Below, one piece after another: positions 35,214 to 43,093 of a DNA stretch of 64,000 nt. Every line of letters starts with the position of its first letter. Within the stretch, counting starts at the first letter, position 1. The translations under genes were made by a program, and so were the position numbers. This DNA comes from Ruegeria marina (GTDB lineage: Bacteria; Pseudomonadota; Alphaproteobacteria; Rhodobacterales; Rhodobacteraceae): NCBI RefSeq assembly GCF_900101475.1, contig NZ_FMZV01000009.1:62001-126000 (forward strand), in the 5' to 3' direction. The notes below the pieces were generated by a model, which made no database searches, was not told the DNA's origin, and saw nothing but the letters and a program-made list of their open reading frames with translations.

Positions 35214-36914
35214 TTATCGGACCAGATAGGGTTTACGTTTTTCTTTCGGCGCATTGACTGGCGCCTGCTCGACCGGGAAATCGCCCATCAGATAGGGGTG
35301 CATCCCCTGGTTCTTCAGGTTCTGCAGGAACTGGCCGAACCCGGTCAGGTCGACCATGGTCGGCACCTCGGTCAGGCGGCGCGGGTTGGCGGGGCCGATC
35401 TCGTCCACAATGGTCTGGATCGGCTCCATCGGCGCCTCGACGAATTCGGCCATCGTCCAGATGCGTACGCGCGCCTTGGTCCAGACCGAGCGCAGGATTT
35501 CAAGATGCTTGCTTTCGATCTGTTGCAGTCGGGCTGCTTCCTTGCGCAGATCGGCGAAATTCCGGTTCGACCGGAACAGCGGCACCGCCCAGGCCCCGGT
35601 GATCACCGAGACCTGCGCATTCGGGTCGCGCGCCAGTAGCCAGTTGATTTCCTGGTTGTCGGCGGGACCGAACTGAAAACATTGCCGTTCGCCCCGCGTA
35701 TTCCAGATCAGCGAGGTCAGGAAACTGGTCGGGTTATAGTCACGGATCGCCGCGCTGTCGCTGAGCGCGCCGTTGATCATTGTCTGTCCGCCGGCGAATT
35801 CCACCCGATCCGGGCCAAACAGGTGGCCGTGTACCCGTGCGCCTGTGGCGCGCGCCAGCCAGGGTTCGAAATTCTCGAACAGTTCGGTGAATCCCTGGAA
35901 CATCGAATAGGGATTCGAGGTCAGCCCGTTCTCGTTGCCGTGTCGGGGAAAACGGCTTTGCATGTAGAGCCCGTCGCGCCCGCGCGTCCGGCGCTCGACC
36001 GCCTTGGCAAAGATCCGGTCGATCTTGCCCGGATTGGGTTCCGTGCGCTTCATGGCGCCGGCCTTGTCGGTCAGAAACGCGTCATACAGACGATGCGCGC
36101 GCGGCCAGATCTTGCGCGCCACAAAACAGTCCGACCGCCGAAGCAACTGTAGATGGTCGTCGTAGAATATATGTGGCTTGCCCTGGAAATCGAACTTGGA
36201 CAGGGTCAGGGACCGGCTTTCGATATTCGTCGAATATTGCCGCGCCAGGGTCTGGAAATAGCTTTCGTCGGGAATCCAGACCTTGCTGAAATAGCGGTCG
36301 AACATCGGGCGCTCGGGGTCTTGCAGGATCGCCGAAAGTGTCTGCCGGGTCAGGCACCACCACTGGCTGCCCATGTGAGGGACGATGCCGGCGGGAATCT
36401 TGCGCTTGATCCCCAGCCGCCGTTGCAGGTTCACGTATCTGTCGAACAGCCAGCGCTGCTTTTTCCACGAGAACGGGAACCGCAGGGTAAACCGCTCGTG
36501 ATCCAGACCGCCCACGGTCCAGGGAACGTCCGCCGTGGTGGCGCTTTCGATGAAATCGGTGCGCGGGCGGCTGGCGAGGTAGTCGATCAACTCCTGTACC
36601 GGCCGCAGAGGCAGGCACGATCCCGAGGCAAGGTAGACATGCCGTATGTCGGGAAACTCGGACAGAAGGAGTTCGGAGGCCGATTGCGATGCGGCGACGA
36701 TCCCCCATGTGCCCCAGTCGCAGCGATGGCGGCTGCTGAACCGGATCAGCGGGTCCTTCATGCAGGCGTCGTGAAAGGCGCGATAGGTGCGGCGCGGCAC
36801 CTTCTTGTCGACATGAATGACAACCGGGCATCCCGAGGCCGTCCAGTGATGCGCCACCTGCTGCGCCCGGTCCAGCGCCGTGTGCACCAGCATGACGATG
36901 CCGACCGTGCTCAT
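35214..36914 (-). CDS. GT14-like (Core-2/I-branching) glycosyltransferase with C-terminal extension
   Basis: A 566-residue protein. The N-terminal half (about 1-290) resembles Core-2/I-branching beta-1,6-N-acetylglucosaminyltransferases: GIVMLVHTALDRAQQVAHHW, VVIHVDKKVPRRTY, YLASGSCLPLRPVQELIDYL, GSQWWCLTRQT and IPDESYFQTL. The C-terminal half is a domain of unknown function seen with this enzyme in Rhodobacterales (I believe DUF5928). ATG 36914 overlaps the stop of the upstream glycosyltransferase (ATGA). The acceptor is unknown. Confidence 0.85.
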   Translation of the reverse strand: MSTVGIVMLVHTALDRAQQVAHHWTASGCPVVIHVDKKVPRRTYRAFHDACMKDPLIRFSSRHRCDWGTWGIVAASQSASELLLSEFPDIRHVYLASGSCLPLRPVQELIDYLASRPRTDFIESATTADVPWTVGGLDHERFTLRFPFSWKKQRWLFDRYVNLQRRLGIKRKIPAGIVPHMGSQWWCLTRQTLSAILQDPERPMFDRYFSKVWIPDESYFQTLARQYSTNIESRSLTLSKFDFQGKPHIFYDDHLQLLRRSDCFVARKIWPRAHRLYDAFLTDKAGAMKRTEPNPGKIDRIFAKAVERRTRGRDGLYMQSRFPRHGNENGLTSNPYSMFQGFTELFENFEPWLARATGARVHGHLFGPDRVEFAGGQTMINGALSDSAAIRDYNPTSFLTSLIWNTRGERQCFQFGPADNQEINWLLARDPNAQVSVITGAWAVPLFRSNRNFADLRKEAARLQQIESKHLEILRSVWTKARVRIWTMAEFVEAPMEPIQTIVDEIGPANPRRLTEVPTMVDLTGFGQFLQNLKNQGMHPYLMGDFPVEQAPVNAPKEKRKPYLVR

Positions 36915-37933
36915 GCCCAGTTCCCCTTGGACATCAGGCCCAGGATCTCGAGCTGGCGCCAGTTGATGTACTTCTCGGACCATTTGCACCACAGGTCTGG
37001 CTGCGATTTCACCGTTTCGGCATAGGCCTTGTATTCGATGGAGTTCGCATAGTGCTGTTTGCGTGTCAGTTCCTCGGCGGCCTTCTGGGTAAAGGTATCG
37101 AGGAACTTGGTGTGCAACAGCGCGCCGCTAGCCTTTTCGCCCCCCCATTCCTCGTAGACCTGGTTCAGGCCACGTGGCAGCAATGTATGGGTCGAGCTGA
37201 CATAGGCATAGCGCCGGTTCCACTTGACCAGTGGAATCTTGTTCAGCGCCGGGGCCTTCTTGGGCTGGTCCGCAAAAAACACCCGGCTGCGCGGGCCACC
37301 CTGAATCCACAGGTTACCGTATTCGGGGTTCTTCTTGATCGTGTAGTTGCCGCTGTCGAACCAGTTGGCGATTTCCAACGGGTTCTGCCCCTCGACATAC
37401 GGGATCTCGTCGATCTTGCCCTTGGGGTAGAGGTCGATCAGCATGGCGCTGAACGACCGGATCGAGGAGTTGTCGAGCCAGTCGGTCAGCGCCTGTATCG
37501 GGCGGGTGTCGCAGAACGGGTAGATGAAGAACTCGTCCGGGTCCACCACCAGCACCCAATGCCCATGGGCATAGGTCCGTTTCAGCCAGTTCATCCAGTC
37601 GACGCCGAAGGTGGCCGACTTGTAACTTTTGCTGGTGTGCCAGACGGAAATGTCACGCTGCCCTGAAAGAAAATCGAGCGTGCCGTCGCTGCTGTCGTTG
37701 TCGACGAACAGGAAATGGTCAATCCCAAGATCGCGATAGTAGTTCAGAAAATAGGGAAGGCGAATGCGCTCGTTGCGTACTGTACTGACCAACAGGACGT
37801 CACCTGGCCGGATGGCCGCGGTATTGTTCTGCACCGACTGCAACTCGCGCGACTTTCGCATGCAACGCAAAAGACGGCGCTTGCGCCGCACTCGCATCTT
37901 ATACGATTCCCATAGGCTCACGCTGTCATCCAA
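36911..37933 (-). CDS. GT2-like glycosyltransferase, paralogue A
   Basis: A 340-residue cytoplasmic glycosyltransferase. It has the nucleotide-sugar motif DHFLFVDNDSSDGTLDFL, a DxD-type site in VVDPDEFFIYP, and a conserved RYAYVSSTHTLLPRGLNQVY region. The start is TTG 37933. No good SD is seen, but paralogue B aligns upstream of the first internal ATG (WESYKMRVRRKRR versus WTDAYRLRWKRRR), which supports the longer form. The N-terminus is strongly basic. The gene overlaps the GT14-like gene and follows paralogue B after a 162-bp gap. Confidence 0.85.
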   Translation of the reverse strand: MDDSVSLWESYKMRVRRKRRLLRCMRKSRELQSVQNNTAAIRPGDVLLVSTVRNERIRLPYFLNYYRDLGIDHFLFVDNDSSDGTLDFLSGQRDISVWHTSKSYKSATFGVDWMNWLKRTYAHGHWVLVVDPDEFFIYPFCDTRPIQALTDWLDNSSIRSFSAMLIDLYPKGKIDEIPYVEGQNPLEIANWFDSGNYTIKKNPEYGNLWIQGGPRSRVFFADQPKKAPALNKIPLVKWNRRYAYVSSTHTLLPRGLNQVYEEWGGEKASGALLHTKFLDTFTQKAAEELTRKQHYANSIEYKAYAETVKSQPDLWCKWSEKYINWRQLEILGLMSKGNWA

Positions 37934-38095
37934 CCATCAAGCGACGCGAGCACGTCAAACACCACAACACCGGAAAACCAAGTGGTACAGACCGGTTATG
38001 TCACCGAAACATCCTTGAGGGCAACGAATTTAGAAATGGTTACGCCAGGGTTGACATATCTGCCACGAATTTCCCTGCAGTCGGTTGTTGGCCGC

Positions 38096-39142
38096 CTAGC
38101 CGGACCAACCACCGGGTGTGATCAGTCCAAGTTCCTGCAACTGCCGCCACCCGCTCAGCCGGACCGAGGACGAGGTCCAGAAATCGGGAGAGGCCACCAG
38201 ATCGTCATAGTAGCGGTCGAATTCCGACGGGCTGTGGAAATGCTGCTGACGAGATTTTTCTATTTCTGAACGGGAAACAATATCGGGCAGGAACTTGGTG
38301 TGCAGCAGCACCCCCGACGGGGATGTGCCGCCCGGCCCGTCATAGGCGCCGTTCAGGTGCCGGGGCAGGGCCGAATGGCAGGAATTCACATAGGCATAGC
38401 GCCGGTTCCAGCGCATCAGCGGGATCTTGTTCAATGTGGGCGACCGGCGGGGATCATCGGCAAAGAACATCCGTTCGCGCGCGCCGCCCTGCACCCAAAG
38501 ATTGCCCAGCGGCTGCTGGCGCCGGGCGCGATAGGGGCCGGCGTCGAACCAGCCGAGCAGGTCCAGCGGATCGTCCCCGGGCAGGAAAGACTGTGCGCCA
38601 ACCGGGCCCTTGGGGTAAAGGTCCAGCATATGCGCACCAAAAGCAGTGCGGCCCTGTCCCTCCAGCCAACCGGTCAGCGCGTGCAGGTCGCTGGTGTCGT
38701 GATGGGCATAGACCAGCAATTCGTCGGCATCCACCATCAGGCACCAGTGCCCATGCCCGTGACGCATCTGCAGCCAGGTCAGCCAGTCCAGCCCGAAGCG
38801 TGCGGTCCGATAGCTGGCAGCGGTTTGCCAGAGCGACACATCCGGCTTCGCGGCCAGCATCTCCAAGCTGCCGTCATCGCTGCCATTATCGACCATCAGA
38901 AAGTGGTCGACCCCCAGCCGCCGGTAATGGTCCAGGAAGCCGGGCAGGCGCAGCGCCTCGTTCCTGAGCGTGGTGAAAGCCAGCACATGTCCCGGCCGGA
39001 TCGCCGCGGTCCGATCCGCCAGCGACCGCAGCGCATGGCGGCTGCGAAATGACCGCCAAAGCAGCCGCCGCCGTTTCCACCGTAGCCGATAGGCATCGGT
39101 CCATCCGATCGGCTGCAACGGGGGCGCTGGGCTGTCGGTCAT
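38096..39142 (-). CDS. GT2-like glycosyltransferase, paralogue B
   Basis: 348 residues, clearly related to paralogue A along its length. Shared blocks are VDHFLMVDNGSDDGSLEML, MVDADELLVYAH, GNLWVQGGARERMFFAD, LNKIPLMRWNRRYAYVNS and a C-terminal WRQLQELGLITPGGW. The extended basic N-terminus (RLRWKRRRLLWRSFRSR) may bind membrane lipid. It lies 12 bp downstream of kdsB. The substrate is unknown; duplication followed by divergence is likely. Confidence 0.85.
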   Translation of the reverse strand: MTDSPAPPLQPIGWTDAYRLRWKRRRLLWRSFRSRHALRSLADRTAAIRPGHVLAFTTLRNEALRLPGFLDHYRRLGVDHFLMVDNGSDDGSLEMLAAKPDVSLWQTAASYRTARFGLDWLTWLQMRHGHGHWCLMVDADELLVYAHHDTSDLHALTGWLEGQGRTAFGAHMLDLYPKGPVGAQSFLPGDDPLDLLGWFDAGPYRARRQQPLGNLWVQGGARERMFFADDPRRSPTLNKIPLMRWNRRYAYVNSCHSALPRHLNGAYDGPGGTSPSGVLLHTKFLPDIVSRSEIEKSRQQHFHSPSEFDRYYDDLVASPDFWTSSSVRLSGWRQLQELGLITPGGWSG

Positions 39143-39154
39143 CGGCGTCTCGGG

Positions 39155-39955
39155 TTATTCCAGCCCCATGGCGGCCATCATGCCTTCGATCCGGGGCACG
39201 TCGGCGGGATTGTTCAGCTCCCAGAACTGCCGCCCGCGCGCCTCGACCTCGACGCACAGGACCTTGCGCCCGTTCTCCATGAACCTGAGCTGTTCCAGCC
39301 CCTCCAGCGTTTCCAGTGGCCCGACCGGCCAGCCCGGATAGTCCGCCAGCGCGCCGGGACGGTAGGCATAGACACCGACATGGTGAAACACCGGGGTCGG
39401 GTCATCGTCGGCATAGGTCTCCGAGGTATAGGGGATCACCTCTTTCGAGAAATAAAGCGCGCTGCGGTCGGCGGCGAACACCGCCGTGGTGCCGCCGACC
39501 CGGCCATGTTTGCGGTCGTTCAGAAACCCGTTCAGCGCCATCCCGTCACAGCGCAAGACCGGCGTGGCGATATCGGCCTCGGGCGCCGCACGCAGCCCCG
39601 TGATCAGGCCCTCGACAAACCAATGCGGCGTCAGCGGCGCATCGCCTTGCAGGTTCACCACAATGTCGAAACCACCGCCCAGCGCCTGATGCGCCTCGGC
39701 GCATCGCTCGGTGCCGTTGACGCAGCTGGACGAGGTCATGACCACCTCGGCGCCGAACCCTTCGGCCACTTCGCGGATGCGGTCTTCATCGGTAGCGACG
39801 ACAACCCGGTCGGCCCCAGCAACCGCCATCGCCGCCCGCCAGGACCGTTCGATCAGGGTCATCGACACGCCGGTCGCGCCGGTCAGCGGCACCAGTGGCT
39901 TGCCCGGATAGCGGGTCGAGGCATAGCGGGCGGGAATGGCGATCAGGACGGACAT
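39155..39955 (-). CDS. kdsB: 3-deoxy-manno-octulosonate cytidylyltransferase
   Basis: Activates Kdo as CMP-Kdo for lipopolysaccharide or capsule linkers. The 266 residues begin VLIAIPARYASTRYPGKPLV, with the CTP-binding loop, and contain SSSCVNGTERCAEA, VNLQGDAPLTP and HHVGVYAYRPGAL. The start directly abuts the cysQ stop. Its place among glycosyltransferases suggests use for surface polysaccharide, though lipid A-core also needs it. Confidence 0.95.
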   Translation of the reverse strand: MSVLIAIPARYASTRYPGKPLVPLTGATGVSMTLIERSWRAAMAVAGADRVVVATDEDRIREVAEGFGAEVVMTSSSCVNGTERCAEAHQALGGGFDIVVNLQGDAPLTPHWFVEGLITGLRAAPEADIATPVLRCDGMALNGFLNDRKHGRVGGTTAVFAADRSALYFSKEVIPYTSETYADDDPTPVFHHVGVYAYRPGALADYPGWPVGPLETLEGLEQLRFMENGRKVLCVEVEARGRQFWELNNPADVPRIEGMMAAMGLE

Positions 39956-40753
39956 TCAGGCTTCCTTGAGATCAACGCTGGGGGCGTAGGCAATGAAGAA
40001 CGGGTTGGCATAGCCTTCCTTGCCATAGGTCAGCGGCTGGTGATTGTCGAACCGTACCACCTTGCCGCCGGCCCCGGCCAGAACCGCGTGCCCGGCGGCG
40101 GTGTCCCATTCCATCGTGCGGCCGACACGCGGGTACAGGTCCGCCTCGCCCGTGGCCACAAGGCAGAATTTCAGCGAGGACCCTGCGCTCTTGCTGTCCT
40201 TGACGCTGTATTTGCCGATGTAATCCTCGGTTGCCTGATCCCGGTGCGATTTCGACGCGACCACCATCAGCGCCGCATTGTCCGCTTCGGCCACCCGGAT
40301 CGGAGAGAGATCACCGGGGGTTTCCTTGTCCAGCGCACCGGTCTCCTCGACCGACGTGCCGTCGGCCAGCGTGTAGAACATCCGCCCCTTGGCCGGGGCA
40401 TAGACCACCCCGCGCGTCGGCGTGCCGTTCTCCACCAGCGCGATGTTCACCGTGAAATCACCGCGCCGGTTGATGAATTCCTTGGTCCCGTCCAGCGGAT
40501 CGACGATCAGGAACGTATCGCCCGTCTCGCTGTGCGAGGCCGCCTGCTCCTCGGTCACCAGCAGGATATCGGGGAATGCCACCCGCAATCCGGCCGAAAT
40601 CAGCGCATCCGCAGCCTCGTCGGCCTCGGTCACCGGGCTGGCGTCCGACTTCACCTTCACGTCGAAATCATCGGCGTTGTAGATTTCCATGATCCTGTCA
40701 CCTGCCTCCAACGCAAGGCGCCTAATGACTGGAATAAGGTCGGTATAGGTCAC
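39956..40753 (-). CDS. cysQ: 3'(2'),5'-bisphosphate nucleotidase CysQ
   Basis: Hydrolyses PAP to AMP, removing the product of PAPS-using sulfotransferases. The family motifs are SPVTEADEAADALI, VTEEQAA, FLIVDPLDGTKEFINRRGDF (metal site) and MEWDTAAGHAVLAGAGGKV. The true start is GTG 40753 with AGGAG 7 nt upstream (265 residues); the frame upstream of it is not coding. As the first gene of the glycan operon that ends with a sulfotransferase gene, it fits a PAP-recycling role. Confidence 0.93.
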   Translation of the reverse strand: MTYTDLIPVIRRLALEAGDRIMEIYNADDFDVKVKSDASPVTEADEAADALISAGLRVAFPDILLVTEEQAASHSETGDTFLIVDPLDGTKEFINRRGDFTVNIALVENGTPTRGVVYAPAKGRMFYTLADGTSVEETGALDKETPGDLSPIRVAEADNAALMVVASKSHRDQATEDYIGKYSVKDSKSAGSSLKFCLVATGEADLYPRVGRTMEWDTAAGHAVLAGAGGKVVRFDNHQPLTYGKEGYANPFFIAYAPSVDLKEA

Positions 40754-40778
40754 AAATTTGCTCCTATTTCGTGATTTG

Positions 40779-40807
40779 TTGATCCGCGATGCAGCTGCCC
40801 TTATGCT
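40779..40807 (+). promoter_or_regulatory. Predicted promoter of the polysaccharide permease gene
   Basis: TTGATC (40779-40784), a 17-nt spacer and TATGCT (40802-40807) lie 67 bp before the permease start in the divergent gap with cysQ. The match to sigma-70 consensus is good for this genome. Confidence 0.45.
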
Positions 40808-40873
40808 GTGATGGCAAGGGATCGGCAAGAATTCCATGGAATTTTCAAAGGCAGAGCGACAGGAACTGGCAGC

Positions 40874-41695
40874 GTGTTCAAATTCAGGCAGCACAATTCA
40901 CTTCTGAGCGGCGCCTTCACCATGGCCGAGCTCATCTTTCACAACGTGGTCCGAAGCGTGCGCCAGGGCCATTCAAACGCCTTTGTGGCCTTGGCCAAGA
41001 ACATGATGCAGGTGCTGGTCTTCGTGCTGGTCTTTTACATGATGTTCTCGATCCTCGGCCTGCGCGGCTCTGCGATCCGGGGCGATTTCCTGCTCTACAT
41101 CATGTCGGGCATCTTCCTGTTCATGGTCCATATCAAGACGGTCGGCGCCGTCGCAGGGGCCGAGGGGCCGAACAGCGCGATGATGAAACACGCGCCGATG
41201 AACACGATCGTCGCCATCCTGTCGGCGGCGCTGGCCTCGCTTTATACCCAGCTTTTGACCCTGATCCTGATCCTGTTCGGCTATCATGTCGCCTTCAACC
41301 CGGTCTATATCGACGATTGGGGTGGCGCCTTTGCCATGCTGATGCTGTCCTGGTTCACGGGCTTTGCCGTGGGGCTGGTCTTTCTGTCGATCAAGCCCTG
41401 GGCGCCCACGGTTGTCGGGGTGATGACCACGATCTACCAGCGGGCCAACATGATCGCCTCGGGCAAGATGTTCGTGGCCAACACCCTGCCGGGTTATATG
41501 CTGGCGATGTTCGACTGGAACCCGCTGTTTCATGCGATCGACCAGTGCCGCGGATTTGTGTTCAAGAACTACTTTCCGCACAACAGCGACTGGCACTATG
41601 CGCTGTGGGTCGGGATCGTGTTGATCATGATCGGGCTGATGGGCGAATTCTACACCCGGCGCCATGTCTCGGCCAGCTGGTACGCGCGGCGATGA
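40874..41695 (+). CDS. ABC-2 type permease, capsule/polysaccharide export (KpsM-like)
   Basis: A 273-residue inner-membrane protein with about six hydrophobic segments (VLVFVLVFYMMFSILG, FLLYIMSGIFLFMVHIK, MLMLSWFTGFAVGLVFLS, LWVGIVLIMIGLMGE). The C-terminal pattern PLFHAIDQCRGFVF is typical of polysaccharide ABC-2 permeases. GTG 40874 has AGGAA 8 nt upstream; the frame opens 22 codons earlier. No partner ATPase or polysaccharide co-polymerase gene is adjacent. The next gene overlaps by 4 bp. Confidence 0.8.
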   Translation: MFKFRQHNSLLSGAFTMAELIFHNVVRSVRQGHSNAFVALAKNMMQVLVFVLVFYMMFSILGLRGSAIRGDFLLYIMSGIFLFMVHIKTVGAVAGAEGPNSAMMKHAPMNTIVAILSAALASLYTQLLTLILILFGYHVAFNPVYIDDWGGAFAMLMLSWFTGFAVGLVFLSIKPWAPTVVGVMTTIYQRANMIASGKMFVANTLPGYMLAMFDWNPLFHAIDQCRGFVFKNYFPHNSDWHYALWVGIVLIMIGLMGEFYTRRHVSASWYARR

Positions 41696-42282
41696 TCCGG
41701 TTACTGATCCTCGCGTTTCTTTTGGGGGCAGGCTCCGTCCTGCGCGCCGATCCGGTGCCCGCGCTCTATGACGTGACGGGTGTTGCCTTCAATGATGTCC
41801 TGAACATGCGCGCCGAACCGTCCGGCAGTTCTGAAAAACTGGGCGAACTCGCGCATGATGCGACCGGGGTCGAGGTTGTGGACCTCACCCTTGACGGCAC
41901 ATGGGGCCGGGTAAATGCGGGCGAGGGCAGCGGTTGGGTCGCGATGCGCTATCTTGCCCGGCGGCCGGATCACCCGACGCTTTGGATGACTCCCCGGCTG
42001 GCGTGTTTCGGGACCGAACCGTTCTGGTCCTTGACCATCGACCAGGGCGATTCCGCCCGGTTCGAGCCGTTGGCTGATCAACCCCGGACCGTTCCGGCCG
42101 GAACCCTGCAACCGGGGGTCGGCGTCATCAACCGGTTCATGATCGCGCTGGGCGACAACCTCGCCGTCATCCGACAGGAGCAATGTCACGACGGCATGTC
42201 GGACCGCGCTTTTGGGCTGGACATTTCCCTTGTGCTGGACGGAACGCTCTATTCCGGTTGCTGTTCGCTGGTGGCAGACTAG
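41692..42282 (+). CDS. Secreted SH3-like protein (COG3650-type)
   Basis: 196 residues with a signal peptide (MIRLLILAFLLGAGSVLRA-D). A bacterial SH3-like region with FNDVLNMRAEPSGSSEKLGE and WGRVNAGEGSGWVAMRYLA (about 30-85) follows, then a domain with LACFGTEPFWSLTIDQG and a C-terminal GCCSLVAD. The second domain resembles conserved membrane/periplasmic proteins of unknown role. The ATG overlaps the permease stop. Its 3' end overlaps alkB by 4 bp. Confidence 0.8.
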   Translation: MIRLLILAFLLGAGSVLRADPVPALYDVTGVAFNDVLNMRAEPSGSSEKLGELAHDATGVEVVDLTLDGTWGRVNAGEGSGWVAMRYLARRPDHPTLWMTPRLACFGTEPFWSLTIDQGDSARFEPLADQPRTVPAGTLQPGVGVINRFMIALGDNLAVIRQEQCHDGMSDRAFGLDISLVLDGTLYSGCCSLVAD

Positions 42283-42881
42283 ACGGCGACCCGCAGCGTC
42301 AGGTTGATCCGCCCTCCCTTGGGAAGCAGCCGGGACGAGCCGAACCGGATTCGGTCGATCCCGTGATAGACCAGCCGCGCCGGACCCCCCATCACCACCA
42401 CGTCGCCGGAACTCAGCCAGACCGATTCCGTCTTGCCGCCACGCATCGTGTCGCCGATGCGGAACAGCGCGTCGTCGCCCAGGGACACCGACACCACCGG
42501 CCAGGAAAAATCCGCCTCGTCGCGGTCCTGGTGCAGGCCCATCTTCGCACCCTCGCCATAATAGTTGATCAGGCAGCAATCAGGCGCGCGGTCATGCCCG
42601 GTCACCTCGTGCCAGATGGCCAGGATCGGGTCGGGGATCGCCGGCCATGCGCTGCCGCGCGGATGCATCGGCTGATAGCGATAGCCGCGCTTGTCCGACA
42701 CCCAGCCCAGCTCCCCGGCCGAAGTCATCCGCACCGACATCGCCTTGCCGCTGGCGGTGACCGGAGAAAACAGCGGCGCTGCCTTCAGCACAGGACGCAG
42801 CGCCTCGATCAGCCGGGCCTGGGCCGCGCCATCCAGCACGCCCTTGCGGATCTCGACCCCTCTCACCATCAGCCTGGTCAT
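42279..42881 (-). CDS. alkB: Alkylated-DNA dioxygenase AlkB
   Basis: Fe(II)/2-oxoglutarate oxygenase that reverses N-alkyl damage in DNA. It has INYYGEGAKMGLHQDRDEAD (iron ligands HxD), ARLVYHGIDRIRFGSS (third His) and RINLTLRV (2-oxoglutarate Arg pair). ATG 42881 gives 200 residues, near the E. coli size; the frame extends 12 codons upstream, so the start is not certain. Confidence 0.92.
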   Translation of the reverse strand: MTRLMVRGVEIRKGVLDGAAQARLIEALRPVLKAAPLFSPVTASGKAMSVRMTSAGELGWVSDKRGYRYQPMHPRGSAWPAIPDPILAIWHEVTGHDRAPDCCLINYYGEGAKMGLHQDRDEADFSWPVVSVSLGDDALFRIGDTMRGGKTESVWLSSGDVVVMGGPARLVYHGIDRIRFGSSRLLPKGGRINLTLRVAV

Positions 42882-42955
42882 TCCATCCGCATCCCTTGGT
42901 TGATGAACCCTTGCCACAATCCACGCAGATTCCCGAAAACCTGCAATTCAGCATG

Positions 42956-42984
42956 CTTGCAGGCCCTGTTTTCGCCCCCTATAT
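42956..42984 (+). promoter_or_regulatory. Predicted RpoH (sigma-32) heat-shock promoter of dnaK
   Basis: CTTGCAG (42956-42962), a 13-nt spacer and CCCCTATAT (42976-42984) match the RpoH pattern CTTGnnn...CCCCATnT. It lies about 110 bp before the dnaK ATG and is the best such match I saw in the window. Confidence 0.6.
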
Positions 42985-43093
42985 ACGCCGGGACGCGCCG
43001 TGGAGTAGTGCCATTGCGCAAACAGATCGGGGCCGGAATGCCAAAACGGGTTCGGGTCTCGAGCCATCGCCTTGAACAGAAAGGGATCGAACA

